A stretch of DNA of 64,000 nucleotides from Clostridium grantii DSM 8605. Lineage in GTDB: Bacteria; Bacillota; Clostridia; Clostridiales; Clostridiaceae. The notes below the pieces were generated by a model. That model saw only the letters and a program-made list of their open reading frames with translations, was not told the origin of the DNA and did not search any database. Location: NCBI RefSeq assembly GCF_900129965.1, contig NZ_FQXM01000003.1, positions 186,001 through 250,000 on the forward strand. Direction: 5' to 3'. Of the stretch, positions 53,345 through 62,643 are shown in pieces. The position numbers were made by a program, and so were the translations under genes. Numbering within the stretch: position 1 is the first letter of the stretch; each line of letters begins with the position of its first letter.

Positions 53345-54436
53345 TTATTCTTTATCTTTTCTTAATTTAATTAGTTTTTCAATTAATCCCTCATTTAAAG
53401 CAACAGTTTTGTCATTAGGTCTAATTTCTTTTACTTTTTCATTATGTTGTTTTGCTAGTTCGTAATCTCCTGATTTCATATAACATAAACTTAATTGCAA
53501 ATGAGGCAACCAACTCCAACATGCATCGTTAATTAATTCCCAGGATTCATCTGGTTTTTCTAACTCTAAGGCTGCTTTATACCAATAAACTGAAGAATCT
53601 AGATTATTTTCTGTAAAAAAATAGAACCCTAGTTTACAACATTGTTCTGCTCGTGGAGTACCATAAAGGAAAGATCTTAAACTAGTCATTTTTGCTTTTT
53701 CAATATCCTTAATAGCAAAATAACAATCTGCCAAACTGCTACAAGCAGTTATTTTATCTCTAAGTGACCACTCCAGATCTAAGAATTTTTCATAACCTTC
53801 TATTGCTTCTTTATAATATTTACGATAAGCTAATTCATTAGCATAACAATGATAATCTCTAGGTGAAAATTCTTCTCCTTCTTTCATCTTTTTTCTATAT
53901 ATCTCTATATTTCGTTCACCAGAAGGCTTTAATTTTTTATGTGTAACACAAACATCACTATTAATTGAATTCTTATCTTTTCTTATATCTATATATTCAT
54001 GTACCACTCCACACCATTTATAATTATTCTCTTTCTTAACCAAACGAACTCTTCTATTACTTAATTTAACATTACCTAATTCGTCAAAATCCAAATTATA
54101 AATCATGGTTGCATAATTGATGCTTGTATCAAGATTTTCTTTAAGCTTTTTTAGCTTGTTTATATCCTCTTCTAGAAATACATCATCAGCATCAAGCCAC
54201 ATTATATATTCCATAGTAGTTTTATCAAAAGAAACATTTCTTGCTGCTGAAAAATCATCAATCCATGTAAAGTCAAAAATCTTATTTGTATATTTTGCTG
54301 CAATTTCCTTTGTTTTATCATCAGAGCCTGTATCTACTATTATGATTTCATCTATAACATCTTTTATTGGATTTAAACATCTATCCAGCACTTCTTCCTC
54401 ATTTTTTACAATCATACATAAACTTATTGTAACCAC
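53345..54436 (-). CDS. Family 2 glycosyltransferase with TPR domain
   Basis: 363 aa. GT-A domain in residues 1-200 begins SLCMIVKNEEEVLDRCLNPI; the DXD motif lies in YIMWLDADDVFLEEDINKLK. The C-terminal TPR-like half (YHCYANELAYRKYYKEAIEG and repeated helix pairs) is like SunS/TPR glycosyltransferases that glycosylate peptides or proteins. GTG start with GAGGTG. Lies in the spore-surface cluster; a protein glycosylation role is plausible but not shown. Confidence 0.85.
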   Translation of the reverse strand: MVTISLCMIVKNEEEVLDRCLNPIKDVIDEIIIVDTGSDDKTKEIAAKYTNKIFDFTWIDDFSAARNVSFDKTTMEYIMWLDADDVFLEEDINKLKKLKENLDTSINYATMIYNLDFDELGNVKLSNRRVRLVKKENNYKWCGVVHEYIDIRKDKNSINSDVCVTHKKLKPSGERNIEIYRKKMKEGEEFSPRDYHCYANELAYRKYYKEAIEGYEKFLDLEWSLRDKITACSSLADCYFAIKDIEKAKMTSLRSFLYGTPRAEQCCKLGFYFFTENNLDSSVYWYKAALELEKPDESWELINDACWSWLPHLQLSLCYMKSGDYELAKQHNEKVKEIRPNDKTVALNEGLIEKLIKLRKDKE

Positions 54437-54518
54437 ATTTTCACCTCATAATAATAATTAAATAAACAATATCCATACTAATTATATTATGTGTGAAATG
54501 TGGTTTTGTGTTTTAAAA

Positions 54519-55742
54519 TTACTTTAGGAAGTCTTGAAATAAACCTTGAAATAATTCTTCTAAATTCTTGTAAGCAAGATTTTTAATATTATTCCCTATT
54601 TCTACAATTTTTGATTTATCAATAGCTTCTACTTTTACAAATTGCTCATAGATTTCTTCTACATCTATACACATATCATTTTCTTTCGAATCCCAAGTTT
54701 CTAAATAACTTTTTAATTTCTTTATGCTTTTATTAATTCCTAGATGCTTAACCCCATAACTTAATGCTGTAATATTTCCATGTAAGCTGCTTCCTATAAA
54801 AAATTCTGAATTTGCAATTGTAAATATTATATCAAATAAATTCACTTCTTCCAGTAATAATAATTTCGGAATTTTTAATTTAGAATAAATTATCTTTAGA
54901 GCTTTTAAATCATTATGATTTTCAGCTAAACCTATGGGTAATAATACTATGGGGCATCCATAGGTATCATAAATTTTATTTAATTCATTTATAAGGATTT
55001 CTTCTTTTTTCCATGTAGATCTTAAATTAATCTGAAAACATATATATCCCTTATAAGCTTTTAAATTTTCTTTTAATTTTTCATTTGCTAAAGTTTCTAA
55101 CTTTTCTTTTGTAAATATATCTGATATAATAGCCCCGCTATCTGGATATAATTCACAAGGAATAGATAAATTATTTAAATTCTCCTTGGTTTTGCTATCT
55201 CTAACAGACAAATAATCTGCTTTATCCAATAATTCTCTTACAACTTCAATTTCTTTATTGCCTAATTCATTTAATGTTGAGCCTCCAACGGCATTATAAA
55301 CAATCTTTGAGTTTATTGGAATTGAATTTTTATCAGGTATCCATGGGAATTTAGATTTCAAATCATAATGGTCAATCAAAAAAAGTTCCACATCTGCTGC
55401 AAATCCACTACTTATTAATTTATTCAATGCAATAACATCTTTACTTTCTTTTAAAGTATCCATATATGAGTAAATAATTCTAACCGGAAGTAGATCTCCT
55501 CCCCCCAGAATTATATAATTATATTTATCTTCATTACAATCTCTATAAAACTCTTTCATAGCTTTTGTTTTTAAAGCTCCTATATTGGATAAATCGCTAT
55601 TTTCTAATGAATAAACTTTTATCTCATAATTATTTATTTTATCTATTATATATTTTTCAATATACTGTTGAAGTATTATAGGAAATAATAAATCTCCATA
55701 ATTAAATCTATCAACGGCTCCAAGTATTTTAAATTTTATCAT
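54519..55742 (-). CDS. Polysaccharide pyruvyl transferase family protein
   Basis: 407 aa. VDRFNYGDLLFPIILQQYIE at the start, YIILGGGDLLPVRIIYSYMD, DYLSVRDSKTKENLNNL, CFQINLRS and EFFIGSSLHGNITALSYGVK are typical of the CsaB/PssM family, which adds ketal pyruvate to sugars or acts as a GT-B glycan enzyme. Its start overlaps the preceding multi-domain glycosyltransferase stop by 4 bp (ATGA), so translation is coupled. Donor and target sugars unknown. Confidence 0.85.
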   Translation of the reverse strand: MIKFKILGAVDRFNYGDLLFPIILQQYIEKYIIDKINNYEIKVYSLENSDLSNIGALKTKAMKEFYRDCNEDKYNYIILGGGDLLPVRIIYSYMDTLKESKDVIALNKLISSGFAADVELFLIDHYDLKSKFPWIPDKNSIPINSKIVYNAVGGSTLNELGNKEIEVVRELLDKADYLSVRDSKTKENLNNLSIPCELYPDSGAIISDIFTKEKLETLANEKLKENLKAYKGYICFQINLRSTWKKEEILINELNKIYDTYGCPIVLLPIGLAENHNDLKALKIIYSKLKIPKLLLLEEVNLFDIIFTIANSEFFIGSSLHGNITALSYGVKHLGINKSIKKLKSYLETWDSKENDMCIDVEEIYEQFVKVEAIDKSKIVEIGNNIKNLAYKNLEELFQGLFQDFLK

Positions 55743-58285
55743 ACTAATCTAAACCTACTTTTTAATTCTTCATGATAATTTTTTAACTCTTCAAGACTTT
55801 CCTCATTATATAAACCTGATTTTATAAATTTATCAAGTATAAAGGAACAATATCTTTCACAATTGCTTATTGCTTTCATATAATCATTCTTATCTTGTAA
55901 AAATCCCTTTTCTCTAGCTGTAAGAATTTCATGAGCATAATCTTGATTACCTAGAAGAATCATTTTATCACTATTTAATTGTTGATTAGGATGAATTCTA
56001 AAATAACTCAATGTTTCTGCAATATACACCATCTTCCCTTTTGCTAATAAATTTAACCAAGTGGCCATATCTACATTACATCCATATTTCCTTTTATTAA
56101 AAGTTCCAAAAGGTTCTTTTAAATCTTTTTTTCTAAAAAGAACTGTAGTTGGTTCTCCAATACAATTATAATTATTTATTAATACAAAATTACCAAAAAT
56201 TATCCCATCTAATAAAGTATCTTCATCAAATAATTTTTCAGTAACTCCTACACAAGAAAGTTTTTCTCCATGTTCATTTATCATCTGTCTATGAGATGTT
56301 ATTAGTTTTATTTCTTCATTCACATCGCTAATAAAATACTTCATCATTTTTTCTATTTTAGTTAACTCAAATACATCATCATCCATTAAGTAATTTATAT
56401 AATCACCTTTAGCTAACCCAAAAAGTTTTAAATCATTTTCAAATTGTCCTAGATTTTCTTTATTTCTATAGTATCTTAAATTTTTATACTTACCAATAAA
56501 TTTTTCAGTTATCATTTTTTCTACAGTATCTTCACTGCTATCATCACAAATAACCACTTCAATATTTTTATAAGTTTGATTTAAAGCGGTATTTAAAGCT
56601 AATTCTAAATATTCAACTCTATTATAAGCCGGTATTAGAATACTAACTAAAGGTTTATTCTCTTCTAAAGTTTCTTTTGTTTTTATTATCTCTATTTGGT
56701 TGTTTTCTATTTTATTTATTAATAAACGAATGATTTTTTCCTTATTATTGCATTTATTTTCTATCAATTTATTGAGAATATTAATACTTACTTCTGCATT
56801 TAAAAGCATCTTAACTAATTCTTCTGAACTTTCTTCTACAAAAGAATCCTGGTCAATTCTTTTAATAAGCAATTCAACTTTATTTTTATCAAAACTTATA
56901 TTTTGTTTTTTATAAAATTCTTCTTCTTTTATAGCTTTTAAAATAAATTTATTAGTTTTATATTCATTGCGTAAATCTTTATCTGTCAGATTGTTTAATG
57001 AATTTATTATTCTATCACACTCTATACTATAAGCATTATAGCTTCTATCTATATCTTCAATCATATAGCCTTGATCATTAAATAATTCTTTAATATTACT
57101 TAAGCTTAAATATGGGAAATGATTTTCTTTTGTTCCTATATTATCAAATAACTTTTTATCCCCATTATTTAATTTGTATATAACACTATAGTTCATTGAA
57201 TTACTTATGCTAGCTATTAGCTGTCCTTCATCTTTTAGATATTTTTTTATCTTTGAAAGAACTATATTGGGATAATGTAGCAATTCAATTATATCCCCCA
57301 TAATAATATAATCAAAAAAACCTTCTTCATAATTTAATTCTAAATTCTCAATATTAGCAATTTTTATATCTGCAAAATTATTAGCCATAAAAGCGGCATT
57401 CTCATTTATTTCAATGCCATATAAATTTGCTTTCTTATATATATTCTTTATTTGTAGTAGTGTTCCTCCACAAGCGCAGCCTATATCTAATACATTTATC
57501 TCATCTTTAATAGGTTTATACATGAAATTTATTAAATCAAATCTAATATTTGAAGAATATTCTATATCAAAACCCCATTTATCAATAAATTTTTTCTTGT
57601 TCTCATATAGCAGATTGCCAAATTGTGATTTGTTATCTTTAAATGTAACACTTCCAAAATGATGAATAAAAGAATCTTTGCATAAAATCAGCCTATAACC
57701 AGATTTTCTTATTCTGCAACAATAATCATCATCCTCAAAATTTCCAGGAGTAAATATTTCATCAATAAATCCAATTTCATCTATTACTTTTCTTTTAATT
57801 AAAATACAAAAACCAATTAATTTTAATCTTTCTTCCCACATGTTAGCATTAAGCACATTATTTTTTTCTACAAATTTTAACATTTCCTTTGTGGATTTGT
57901 ATTCTACAGCTATTGTTTGAAAATAAGAACAATTGTTTGTAACTGGTCCCACCGCTGCTATATCATCACTGCTATATAAACAATTAGTTAAATTGCTAAG
58001 CCAGTTATAAGTTACTATGGTATCATTATTTAATAATAAAATATTATCTCCTGTAGATATTTTAATACCTTGATTACAGCCCCTAGGAAAACCCTTATTT
58101 TCTTTATTATAAATTGCTTTTATATCATTTTGCTCTTCAATCCATTGAATCGTTCCATCAGTTGAATTATTGTCTACAATAATTATTTCATAGCTATCTT
58201 TTTCAGTATATTTCCTTATACTTTCTACGCAAAGTTTAGTATAACCTAGCTTATTATAAGTTAAAATTATAATACTTGTTTTCAT
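55739..58285 (-). CDS. Multidomain glycosyltransferase-methyltransferase-glycosyltransferase
   Basis: About 848 aa. Domain 1 (1-240) is a GT2 beginning MKTSIIILTYNKLGYTKLCV with GNFEDDDYCCRIRKSGYRLI. Domain 2 (about 255-440) is a SAM methyltransferase, VLDIGCACGGTLLQIKNIYK and DYIIMGDIIELLHYPNIVLS. A helical linker follows (440-540). Domain 3 (about 545-848) is a second GT2, VSILIPAYNRVEYLELALNT with YLMDDDVFE. Three activities in one chain suggest a glycan that is extended and methylated in order. Start 58285 fits SD AAGGTGGG; an upstream TTG at 58303 is disfavoured. Confidence 0.88.
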   Translation of the reverse strand: MKTSIIILTYNKLGYTKLCVESIRKYTEKDSYEIIIVDNNSTDGTIQWIEEQNDIKAIYNKENKGFPRGCNQGIKISTGDNILLLNNDTIVTYNWLSNLTNCLYSSDDIAAVGPVTNNCSYFQTIAVEYKSTKEMLKFVEKNNVLNANMWEERLKLIGFCILIKRKVIDEIGFIDEIFTPGNFEDDDYCCRIRKSGYRLILCKDSFIHHFGSVTFKDNKSQFGNLLYENKKKFIDKWGFDIEYSSNIRFDLINFMYKPIKDEINVLDIGCACGGTLLQIKNIYKKANLYGIEINENAAFMANNFADIKIANIENLELNYEEGFFDYIIMGDIIELLHYPNIVLSKIKKYLKDEGQLIASISNSMNYSVIYKLNNGDKKLFDNIGTKENHFPYLSLSNIKELFNDQGYMIEDIDRSYNAYSIECDRIINSLNNLTDKDLRNEYKTNKFILKAIKEEEFYKKQNISFDKNKVELLIKRIDQDSFVEESSEELVKMLLNAEVSINILNKLIENKCNNKEKIIRLLINKIENNQIEIIKTKETLEENKPLVSILIPAYNRVEYLELALNTALNQTYKNIEVVICDDSSEDTVEKMITEKFIGKYKNLRYYRNKENLGQFENDLKLFGLAKGDYINYLMDDDVFELTKIEKMMKYFISDVNEEIKLITSHRQMINEHGEKLSCVGVTEKLFDEDTLLDGIIFGNFVLINNYNCIGEPTTVLFRKKDLKEPFGTFNKRKYGCNVDMATWLNLLAKGKMVYIAETLSYFRIHPNQQLNSDKMILLGNQDYAHEILTAREKGFLQDKNDYMKAISNCERYCSFILDKFIKSGLYNEESLEELKNYHEELKSRFRLV

Positions 58286-58317
58286 TATTACCCACCTTAA
58301 CAATTACTTTAAATAAC

Positions 58318-58342
58318 AAAAGAGCGAAGAATTCGCTCTTTT
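58318..58342 (-). terminator. Terminator after the Cys-rich gene pair
   Basis: Perfect 10-bp stem AAAAGAGCGA / TCGCTCTTTT (58318-58327, 58333-58342), 65 bp past the stop at 58407, and upstream of the glycosyltransferase genes. Confidence 0.8.
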
Positions 58343-58406
58343 ATTTATATAAACATAACTCTTTTATTTAAGGAGCTATCATATTAATTCTAAAAATAAT
58401 TTACTA

Positions 58407-58727
58407 TTACTCTGCACCATTACAACTACAAGCACAAACAACTGTTGGGTCTACACCGTTATCAACTGCTGTTTTCTTAGCAATAGCTTTAACTAAATCA
58501 GCCATAGCACATTCTTTAGCTACGTAACCACAAAGCAATGTTTTAATAGCTGTAACTTGTGCAGTAACTTGGTTTACTGTTGGTTCTGCAGGTATAACAA
58601 CTATTTCTTGTAAACTTGGTACAAAAGTTGAACACAAAAATTGCGCCATCCCTTGAACTACATTTGCTTCTGCTTCCATTATAACATCCATTGATTCTGG
58701 ATCTGTGAGTACTGGTAAAACTGCCAT
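58407..58727 (-). CDS. Cys-rich small protein (family A)
   Basis: 106 aa, no signal peptide. Pattern ESMDVIMEAEANVVQGMAQF, then PTVNQVTAQVTAIKTLLCGY and AKECAMADLVKAI, ending in VVCACSCNGAE. It shares the EAEA..., LLC.Y..KE..MADL and C-terminal Cys tail with the genes at 58745-59086 and 52911-53273. Strong SD (AGGAGG). Small Cys-rich proteins without export signals next to a BclA-type gene resemble spore coat or exosporium structural proteins; this role is inference. Probably co-transcribed with the next gene upstream (17-bp gap). Confidence 0.75.
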   Translation of the reverse strand: MAVLPVLTDPESMDVIMEAEANVVQGMAQFLCSTFVPSLQEIVVIPAEPTVNQVTAQVTAIKTLLCGYVAKECAMADLVKAIAKKTAVDNGVDPTVVCACSCNGAE

Positions 58728-58744
58728 ATTTTTTTCCTCCTATT

Positions 58745-59086
58745 CTACTTTTTTAAGCAACAACAATCGCTGCAACCACTACTTGCTCCACCAACTAAAC
58801 CTTTTTCTACTGCAAGTTTACAAGCAAGTGCTTCAATTAACTTAGCTGCAGAAAGTTCTTCGCATGCATATGCACATAAAGTGTTTTTCATGAATTCAAC
58901 TTTATCAGTTAATTCTGCTGGAGTTACTATTTCTATATTTGACAAAATTGTTCCTTCCGCTGGTACATAATCTACTTCTGCAGAATAAAACAAATTACTT
59001 AAACATTGAATTATCCCAGCTTTTGCTTCTGCTATAGCATCTATACTTTCAAATGAATCTAGTTCTGCTAATGTTACTATTGGCAT
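58745..59086 (-). CDS. Cys-rich small protein (family A)
   Basis: 113 aa, no signal peptide. FESIDAIAEAKAGIIQCLSN, LTDKVEFMKNTLCAYACEEL and SAAKLIEALACKLAVEKG parallel its two paralogues. The tail SSGCSDCCCLKK is strongly Cys-rich, fitting disulfide-crosslinked spore layers. SD GGAGGT. First gene of a two-gene unit with 58407-58727. Confidence 0.75.
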   Translation of the reverse strand: MPIVTLAELDSFESIDAIAEAKAGIIQCLSNLFYSAEVDYVPAEGTILSNIEIVTPAELTDKVEFMKNTLCAYACEELSAAKLIEALACKLAVEKGLVGGASSGCSDCCCLKK

Positions 59087-59231
59087 ATCTAATTTACCTC
59101 CGTTTCAAATTGTATAAATTTTTTAATGCTGTAGATGTATCCATTAAAGTGTATTAACAATCCACATCTATTTATATAATATTGAAGTTAGTCATAACTT
59201 GTTACACTGATACTTATAAAATAATTTAAAT

Positions 59232-59720
59232 TTATAATTCACATACTTTTTTAATTATTAATGAAATACTTATATATTGCCCACCATCAGAATCTAAGGT
59301 TATATCATCAATAGAAATAAGTTTTAATATAGAAGGAGCAGTGGTAACTTCAATAAAAGCTTGCCCTCCTCTATACTTTGATTGTCCTCCAGCATAAATT
59401 GTTTGCATCATAATTGGATCTGCATTTAATTGCACACCATATCTTACAGCACTAGCATTATTTGTTGTAACTATATAGGTCACCTCATACACTCCAGTAT
59501 TTGCTATATTAACTTCAGTAGTATTAGCTCCTTGAGTTATCCCACCTCTAGTAATAGCCGTTTCTGGAAAATCAAAAGCTGTTGCTGGATCTTGCTTTCC
59601 TTCTTCATAACTAAAGAAATACCCCACATCACAAGTTGTTTCAGGAGGAACATCTTCATCACAAAGCCATGCCATACACCAACCTAAATTTGAGCCATTA
59701 CACTTGCAATTTTTCGCCAT
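59232..59720 (-). CDS. BclA C-terminal-domain-like protein (exosporium type)
   Basis: 162 aa. A short Cys-containing start (MAKNCKCNGSNLGWCMAWLC), then a jelly-roll domain of the C1q/TNF-like BclA C-terminal type: TTEVNIANTGVYEVTYIVTT, YGVQLNADPIMMQTIY and AGGQSKYRGGQAFIEVTTAP, ending QYISISLIIKKVCEL. No collagen-like Gly-X-Y stalk, unlike Bacillus BclA. Such domains form trimers on the surface of spores. Its own promoter region contains tandem 15-nt repeats. SD AGAGGTG. Confidence 0.78.
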   Translation of the reverse strand: MAKNCKCNGSNLGWCMAWLCDEDVPPETTCDVGYFFSYEEGKQDPATAFDFPETAITRGGITQGANTTEVNIANTGVYEVTYIVTTNNASAVRYGVQLNADPIMMQTIYAGGQSKYRGGQAFIEVTTAPSILKLISIDDITLDSDGGQYISISLIIKKVCEL

Positions 59721-59776
59721 AATTGTTCACCTCTTTTTATAAATAAGATTTCCTACGTTACTATGAACAAAATATA

Positions 59777-59821
59777 ACCATGTTATATACTATCCTGTTA
59801 TATAATATCCTGTTATATAAT
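59777..59821. repeat. Three tandem 15-nt repeats upstream of the BclA-like gene
   Basis: ATCCTGTTATATAAT occurs twice back to back (59792-59806 and 59807-59821), preceded by the related ACCATGTTATATACT (59777-59791). A palindrome ATATAACCATGTTATAT covers 59772-59788. The position about 60-100 bp before the start suggests operator or promoter repeats. Confidence 0.6.
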
Positions 59822-59846
59822 ACGTTTCTTCAAATTATTTAGCTAC

Positions 59847-59900
59847 AAAAAACAAAAATAGAACCTTCTAGATTCTATTAGGTTCTATCTCTTGTTTTTT
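59847..59900 (-). terminator. Terminator after the TPR gene
   Basis: Perfect 8-bp inner stem TAGAACCT / AGGTTCTA with flanking AAAACAAAAA / CTTGTTTTTT pairing, 17 bp past the stop at 59917. Confidence 0.75.
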
Positions 59901-59916
59901 GTTCTTACGCATTTTT

Positions 59917-61527
59917 TTAGTTATACATATTATTATAAGAAATAAAAGATTGCCTGAATTCTTTTGGAACTCTTGAAAGCAAATCTTCTGCTGCTTTAAT
60001 TGTTTCCTCATTATACTTAGTAAATTTTTCTTTATCATTCTTTTCTTTATAATGTTCTGCTATAGCTTGTAAAGTAATCCAATATATCTTTAAATCATTA
60101 GTTTCTTTTGCTTCCTTTAAGGTATTCATTAAAATATTTATTTTTTCTTCACTTTTATCACATTGAAGAGCTTTTAAATACCTTTGTTTTATTTCAACTC
60201 TTTTATTTTCAGGTGAGTATATATTATATTCTTTTAGAAAATCAAAAGCTATTTCCTTGTATCCTTTATTAATTAACTTTATGACTACCTCATAAACATT
60301 ATTTAATATTATATCTTTGCTTTTATAATTTAAAAGATTACTTTTGATTCCTTCAATAGAATTTAAAATATCTATTTTTTTATTAGCTTTTTTTATATTT
60401 ATAATTTCTGATATTAGAATACAATCCCATTTAATAATAGACTTTTCTTGTTCAAGCATTTTTAATGCTTCTGCAATAAATTTTCTTGCTTTTTCTAATT
60501 GTCCCATTTTACTATAAAATATAGCCAAAGATTTAAAATACCAAGCTATCTCTGTTGCTTGATTAGGATACTTTTTTACCTTTTCATCTACTTGTTGTAA
60601 ATTAAAATACGCTTTCTCGTAATCAAAAATCTTTATATTTGCATTTACTAAAAGAGCATAAGCATAAATTTCAGCATAAGTTGCATTAGATTTTTCTGCT
60701 CTCTCTCTACCTACACTACCATATAAAATGGATTTTTCATATTTAAAAGTTCTTAGATAAATTTCAGCACTGTTATTATAAGCATATATATTTAAAACTT
60801 TATAATTAGTATTTTCACTTTTTTCTTTTAAACTATAAAAGTATTCAAGTGCTTTATCATTATCTTGTACTTTTTCAGAATACACAGTTCCTAAATTATT
60901 TATTATCCCTAAAATACCCATTTCTAAACCTAGCTTTTCAAAACATTCTAAAGCTTGATTTAACAAATTCAAATGCTCATCTAAACTACTTATATCAGAA
61001 TATAATCTTGCTAAATAATTTAGTATTCTTCCTTTATAAATCAGAGAATCTTCTCCACAAAGCTTTAAAGCTATATTTCCTATTTCTCTAGCTTTAAAGT
61101 ATTCATTTTTTACATAATAAACACTAATCCATTGCAAGTAAACTTCTAACTTACCCTGAATATAATCTATATCTTCTAAAATATTTTCAGCTTTTTCTGT
61201 AATTTCAATACTTTTATCTATCATTCTCATATGAAAATATATCTGAGATATTTTAACCAAAGCATCCACCATATACAATTTATTTTCTAAAATAATGGAA
61301 TTTTCATAGGCTTTATTATAAAACTGTAAGCTATAATCAGTTTGTCCAATAATTCCATTCAATTCTCCTAACTTCATATTTATATTAAAAAGTCTTTCAT
61401 CCATTTTTTCATTATTATAAACATCTATTGCCTTTTCAAGCGTTTCTATGGCTAAATTAATTTGATTTCTTTTTTCCATAGCATCCGCTTCTTTTATATA
61501 CCTATCTATCATATAATCTTTATTCAT
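59917..61527 (-). CDS. TPR repeat protein
   Basis: 536 aa, soluble, all-helical. At least eight TPR-like helix pairs: NLAIETLEKAIDVYNNEKMD, GQTDYSLQFYNKAYENSI, MIDKSIEITEKAENILED, HLNLLNQALECFEKLGLEMG, DNDKALEYFYSLKEK, GQLEKARKFIAEALKMLEQE and others. No enzymatic domain. Resembles Rap/NprR-like or other regulatory TPR proteins, without an HTH. It is 74 bp downstream of a cytosolic histidine kinase gene, in the same direction, so the two may form a sensing pair. The ATG is preceded by a TACAATT/AATTGTA hairpin lying between GGGAGC and the start, which could affect translation. Confidence 0.8.
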   Translation of the reverse strand: MNKDYMIDRYIKEADAMEKRNQINLAIETLEKAIDVYNNEKMDERLFNINMKLGELNGIIGQTDYSLQFYNKAYENSIILENKLYMVDALVKISQIYFHMRMIDKSIEITEKAENILEDIDYIQGKLEVYLQWISVYYVKNEYFKAREIGNIALKLCGEDSLIYKGRILNYLARLYSDISSLDEHLNLLNQALECFEKLGLEMGILGIINNLGTVYSEKVQDNDKALEYFYSLKEKSENTNYKVLNIYAYNNSAEIYLRTFKYEKSILYGSVGRERAEKSNATYAEIYAYALLVNANIKIFDYEKAYFNLQQVDEKVKKYPNQATEIAWYFKSLAIFYSKMGQLEKARKFIAEALKMLEQEKSIIKWDCILISEIINIKKANKKIDILNSIEGIKSNLLNYKSKDIILNNVYEVVIKLINKGYKEIAFDFLKEYNIYSPENKRVEIKQRYLKALQCDKSEEKINILMNTLKEAKETNDLKIYWITLQAIAEHYKEKNDKEKFTKYNEETIKAAEDLLSRVPKEFRQSFISYNNMYN

Positions 61528-61601
61528 ATCTATTTATACAATTTTTTTAATTGTATGCTCCCTTTTCAATATAAAATCATTTGTATTAATTATTCATATT
61601 T

Positions 61602-62471
61602 TTAAAGATCTGAAAGTTCCGCTCTTAATCTCTCCACTCTACTATCTTCATACTGTGAATAATATTGGTTACCCTCATCATTTTCCACTATGTTTATAGG
61701 AAGTTCTATAATAAATTCACTTCCTTTTCCATATTCACTATAAACCTTTATATTCCCTCCATGCATTTTTACAATTGATTTAACCAAAGATAAGCCTATA
61801 CCGCTTCCCTCATTATTTCTTATAAAAGATTTTTCAGCTTGAGAAAATCTGTTAAATATTATATGCATCTTTTCTTCATGCATTCCTATACCATCGTCTT
61901 TAACTGATATATATACCCATTTTTCATCTGCGTCTACGCTAACTTGAATACATCCACTTTCATCCGTAAATTTCAAAGCATTTGATAATAAGTTTAATAA
62001 AGCTCTTTCTATCTTACCTATATCAAAAGCTATTATTTTTCTATGAATTTTTTTATCAAGTACTATACTAATTTTTTTCATTTCTGAATATGTTGTTATT
62101 GATTTTAAAACACTTTCTACCATTTCAACAATATTATAATTGTGTTTTTCTAAATAAAAATAGTTAGAATCTATTTTAGATAAGTCAATTATATTATTAA
62201 CAAGCCTCACTAATTTAAGTGTGTTATTTTTCATGCTTTTTAGATATTTCTCTAATTTTAGTTGTGGATCTATTATGGTACCATTATTTGAATAAAGCTC
62301 TAATAGTTGCATAGATCCTAGTAAAATGTTTAAAGGTGTTTTAAATTCATGGGATATATTAGCAAAAAAATCCATTTTTACTTTATCTATTTCACAATCA
62401 TCTTTTATATTTACCATAAATTCTTTCATTTGTTCCTTATCCGTATTTGATACGCTTAAATTATTACTCAA
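61602..62471 (-). CDS. Cytosolic histidine kinase, orphan
   Basis: 289 aa, no membrane segment. HisKA with phospho-His in FFANISHEFKTPLNILLG, HATPase motifs NLLSNALKFT (N box), KDDGIGMHEEKMHIIFNRF (G1 and F box) and NEGSGIGLSLVKSIVKMHGG (G2). The N-terminal 30 residues are too short for a sensor domain. No response regulator adjoins it. In clostridia orphan kinases can phosphorylate Spo0A; here the neighbouring TPR protein could provide sensing. TTG start, with GTGGGTG 9 bases upstream. Confidence 0.88.
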   Translation of the reverse strand: MSNNLSVSNTDKEQMKEFMVNIKDDCEIDKVKMDFFANISHEFKTPLNILLGSMQLLELYSNNGTIIDPQLKLEKYLKSMKNNTLKLVRLVNNIIDLSKIDSNYFYLEKHNYNIVEMVESVLKSITTYSEMKKISIVLDKKIHRKIIAFDIGKIERALLNLLSNALKFTDESGCIQVSVDADEKWVYISVKDDGIGMHEEKMHIIFNRFSQAEKSFIRNNEGSGIGLSLVKSIVKMHGGNIKVYSEYGKGSEFIIELPINIVENDEGNQYYSQYEDSRVERLRAELSDL

Positions 62472-62594
62472 GAATTAACACCCACTTTTTTTCACATATA
62501 ATACTATTATATTGCAAAATAAATTATTTTTCTATATTTTTCTATTTTTTTGTAGATTTATCTTAAATTTCACTTGAGTTTTCTTTATAAAAGC

Positions 62595-62637
62595 AAAAAA
62601 CAAGCTAGATTATTGATAATATCCTAACTTGTTTTTT
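62595..62637 (-). terminator. Terminator after the ThiF-like gene
   Basis: Perfect 10-bp stem AAAAAACAAG / CTTGTTTTTT (62595-62604 and 62628-62637), 7 bp past the stop at 62644. Confidence 0.8.
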
Positions 62638-62643
62638 GTTTTT

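Noticed and set aside
59777..59821. CRISPR-like repeats
   Set aside because: The 15-nt units are directly adjacent with no spacers and no cas genes are present.
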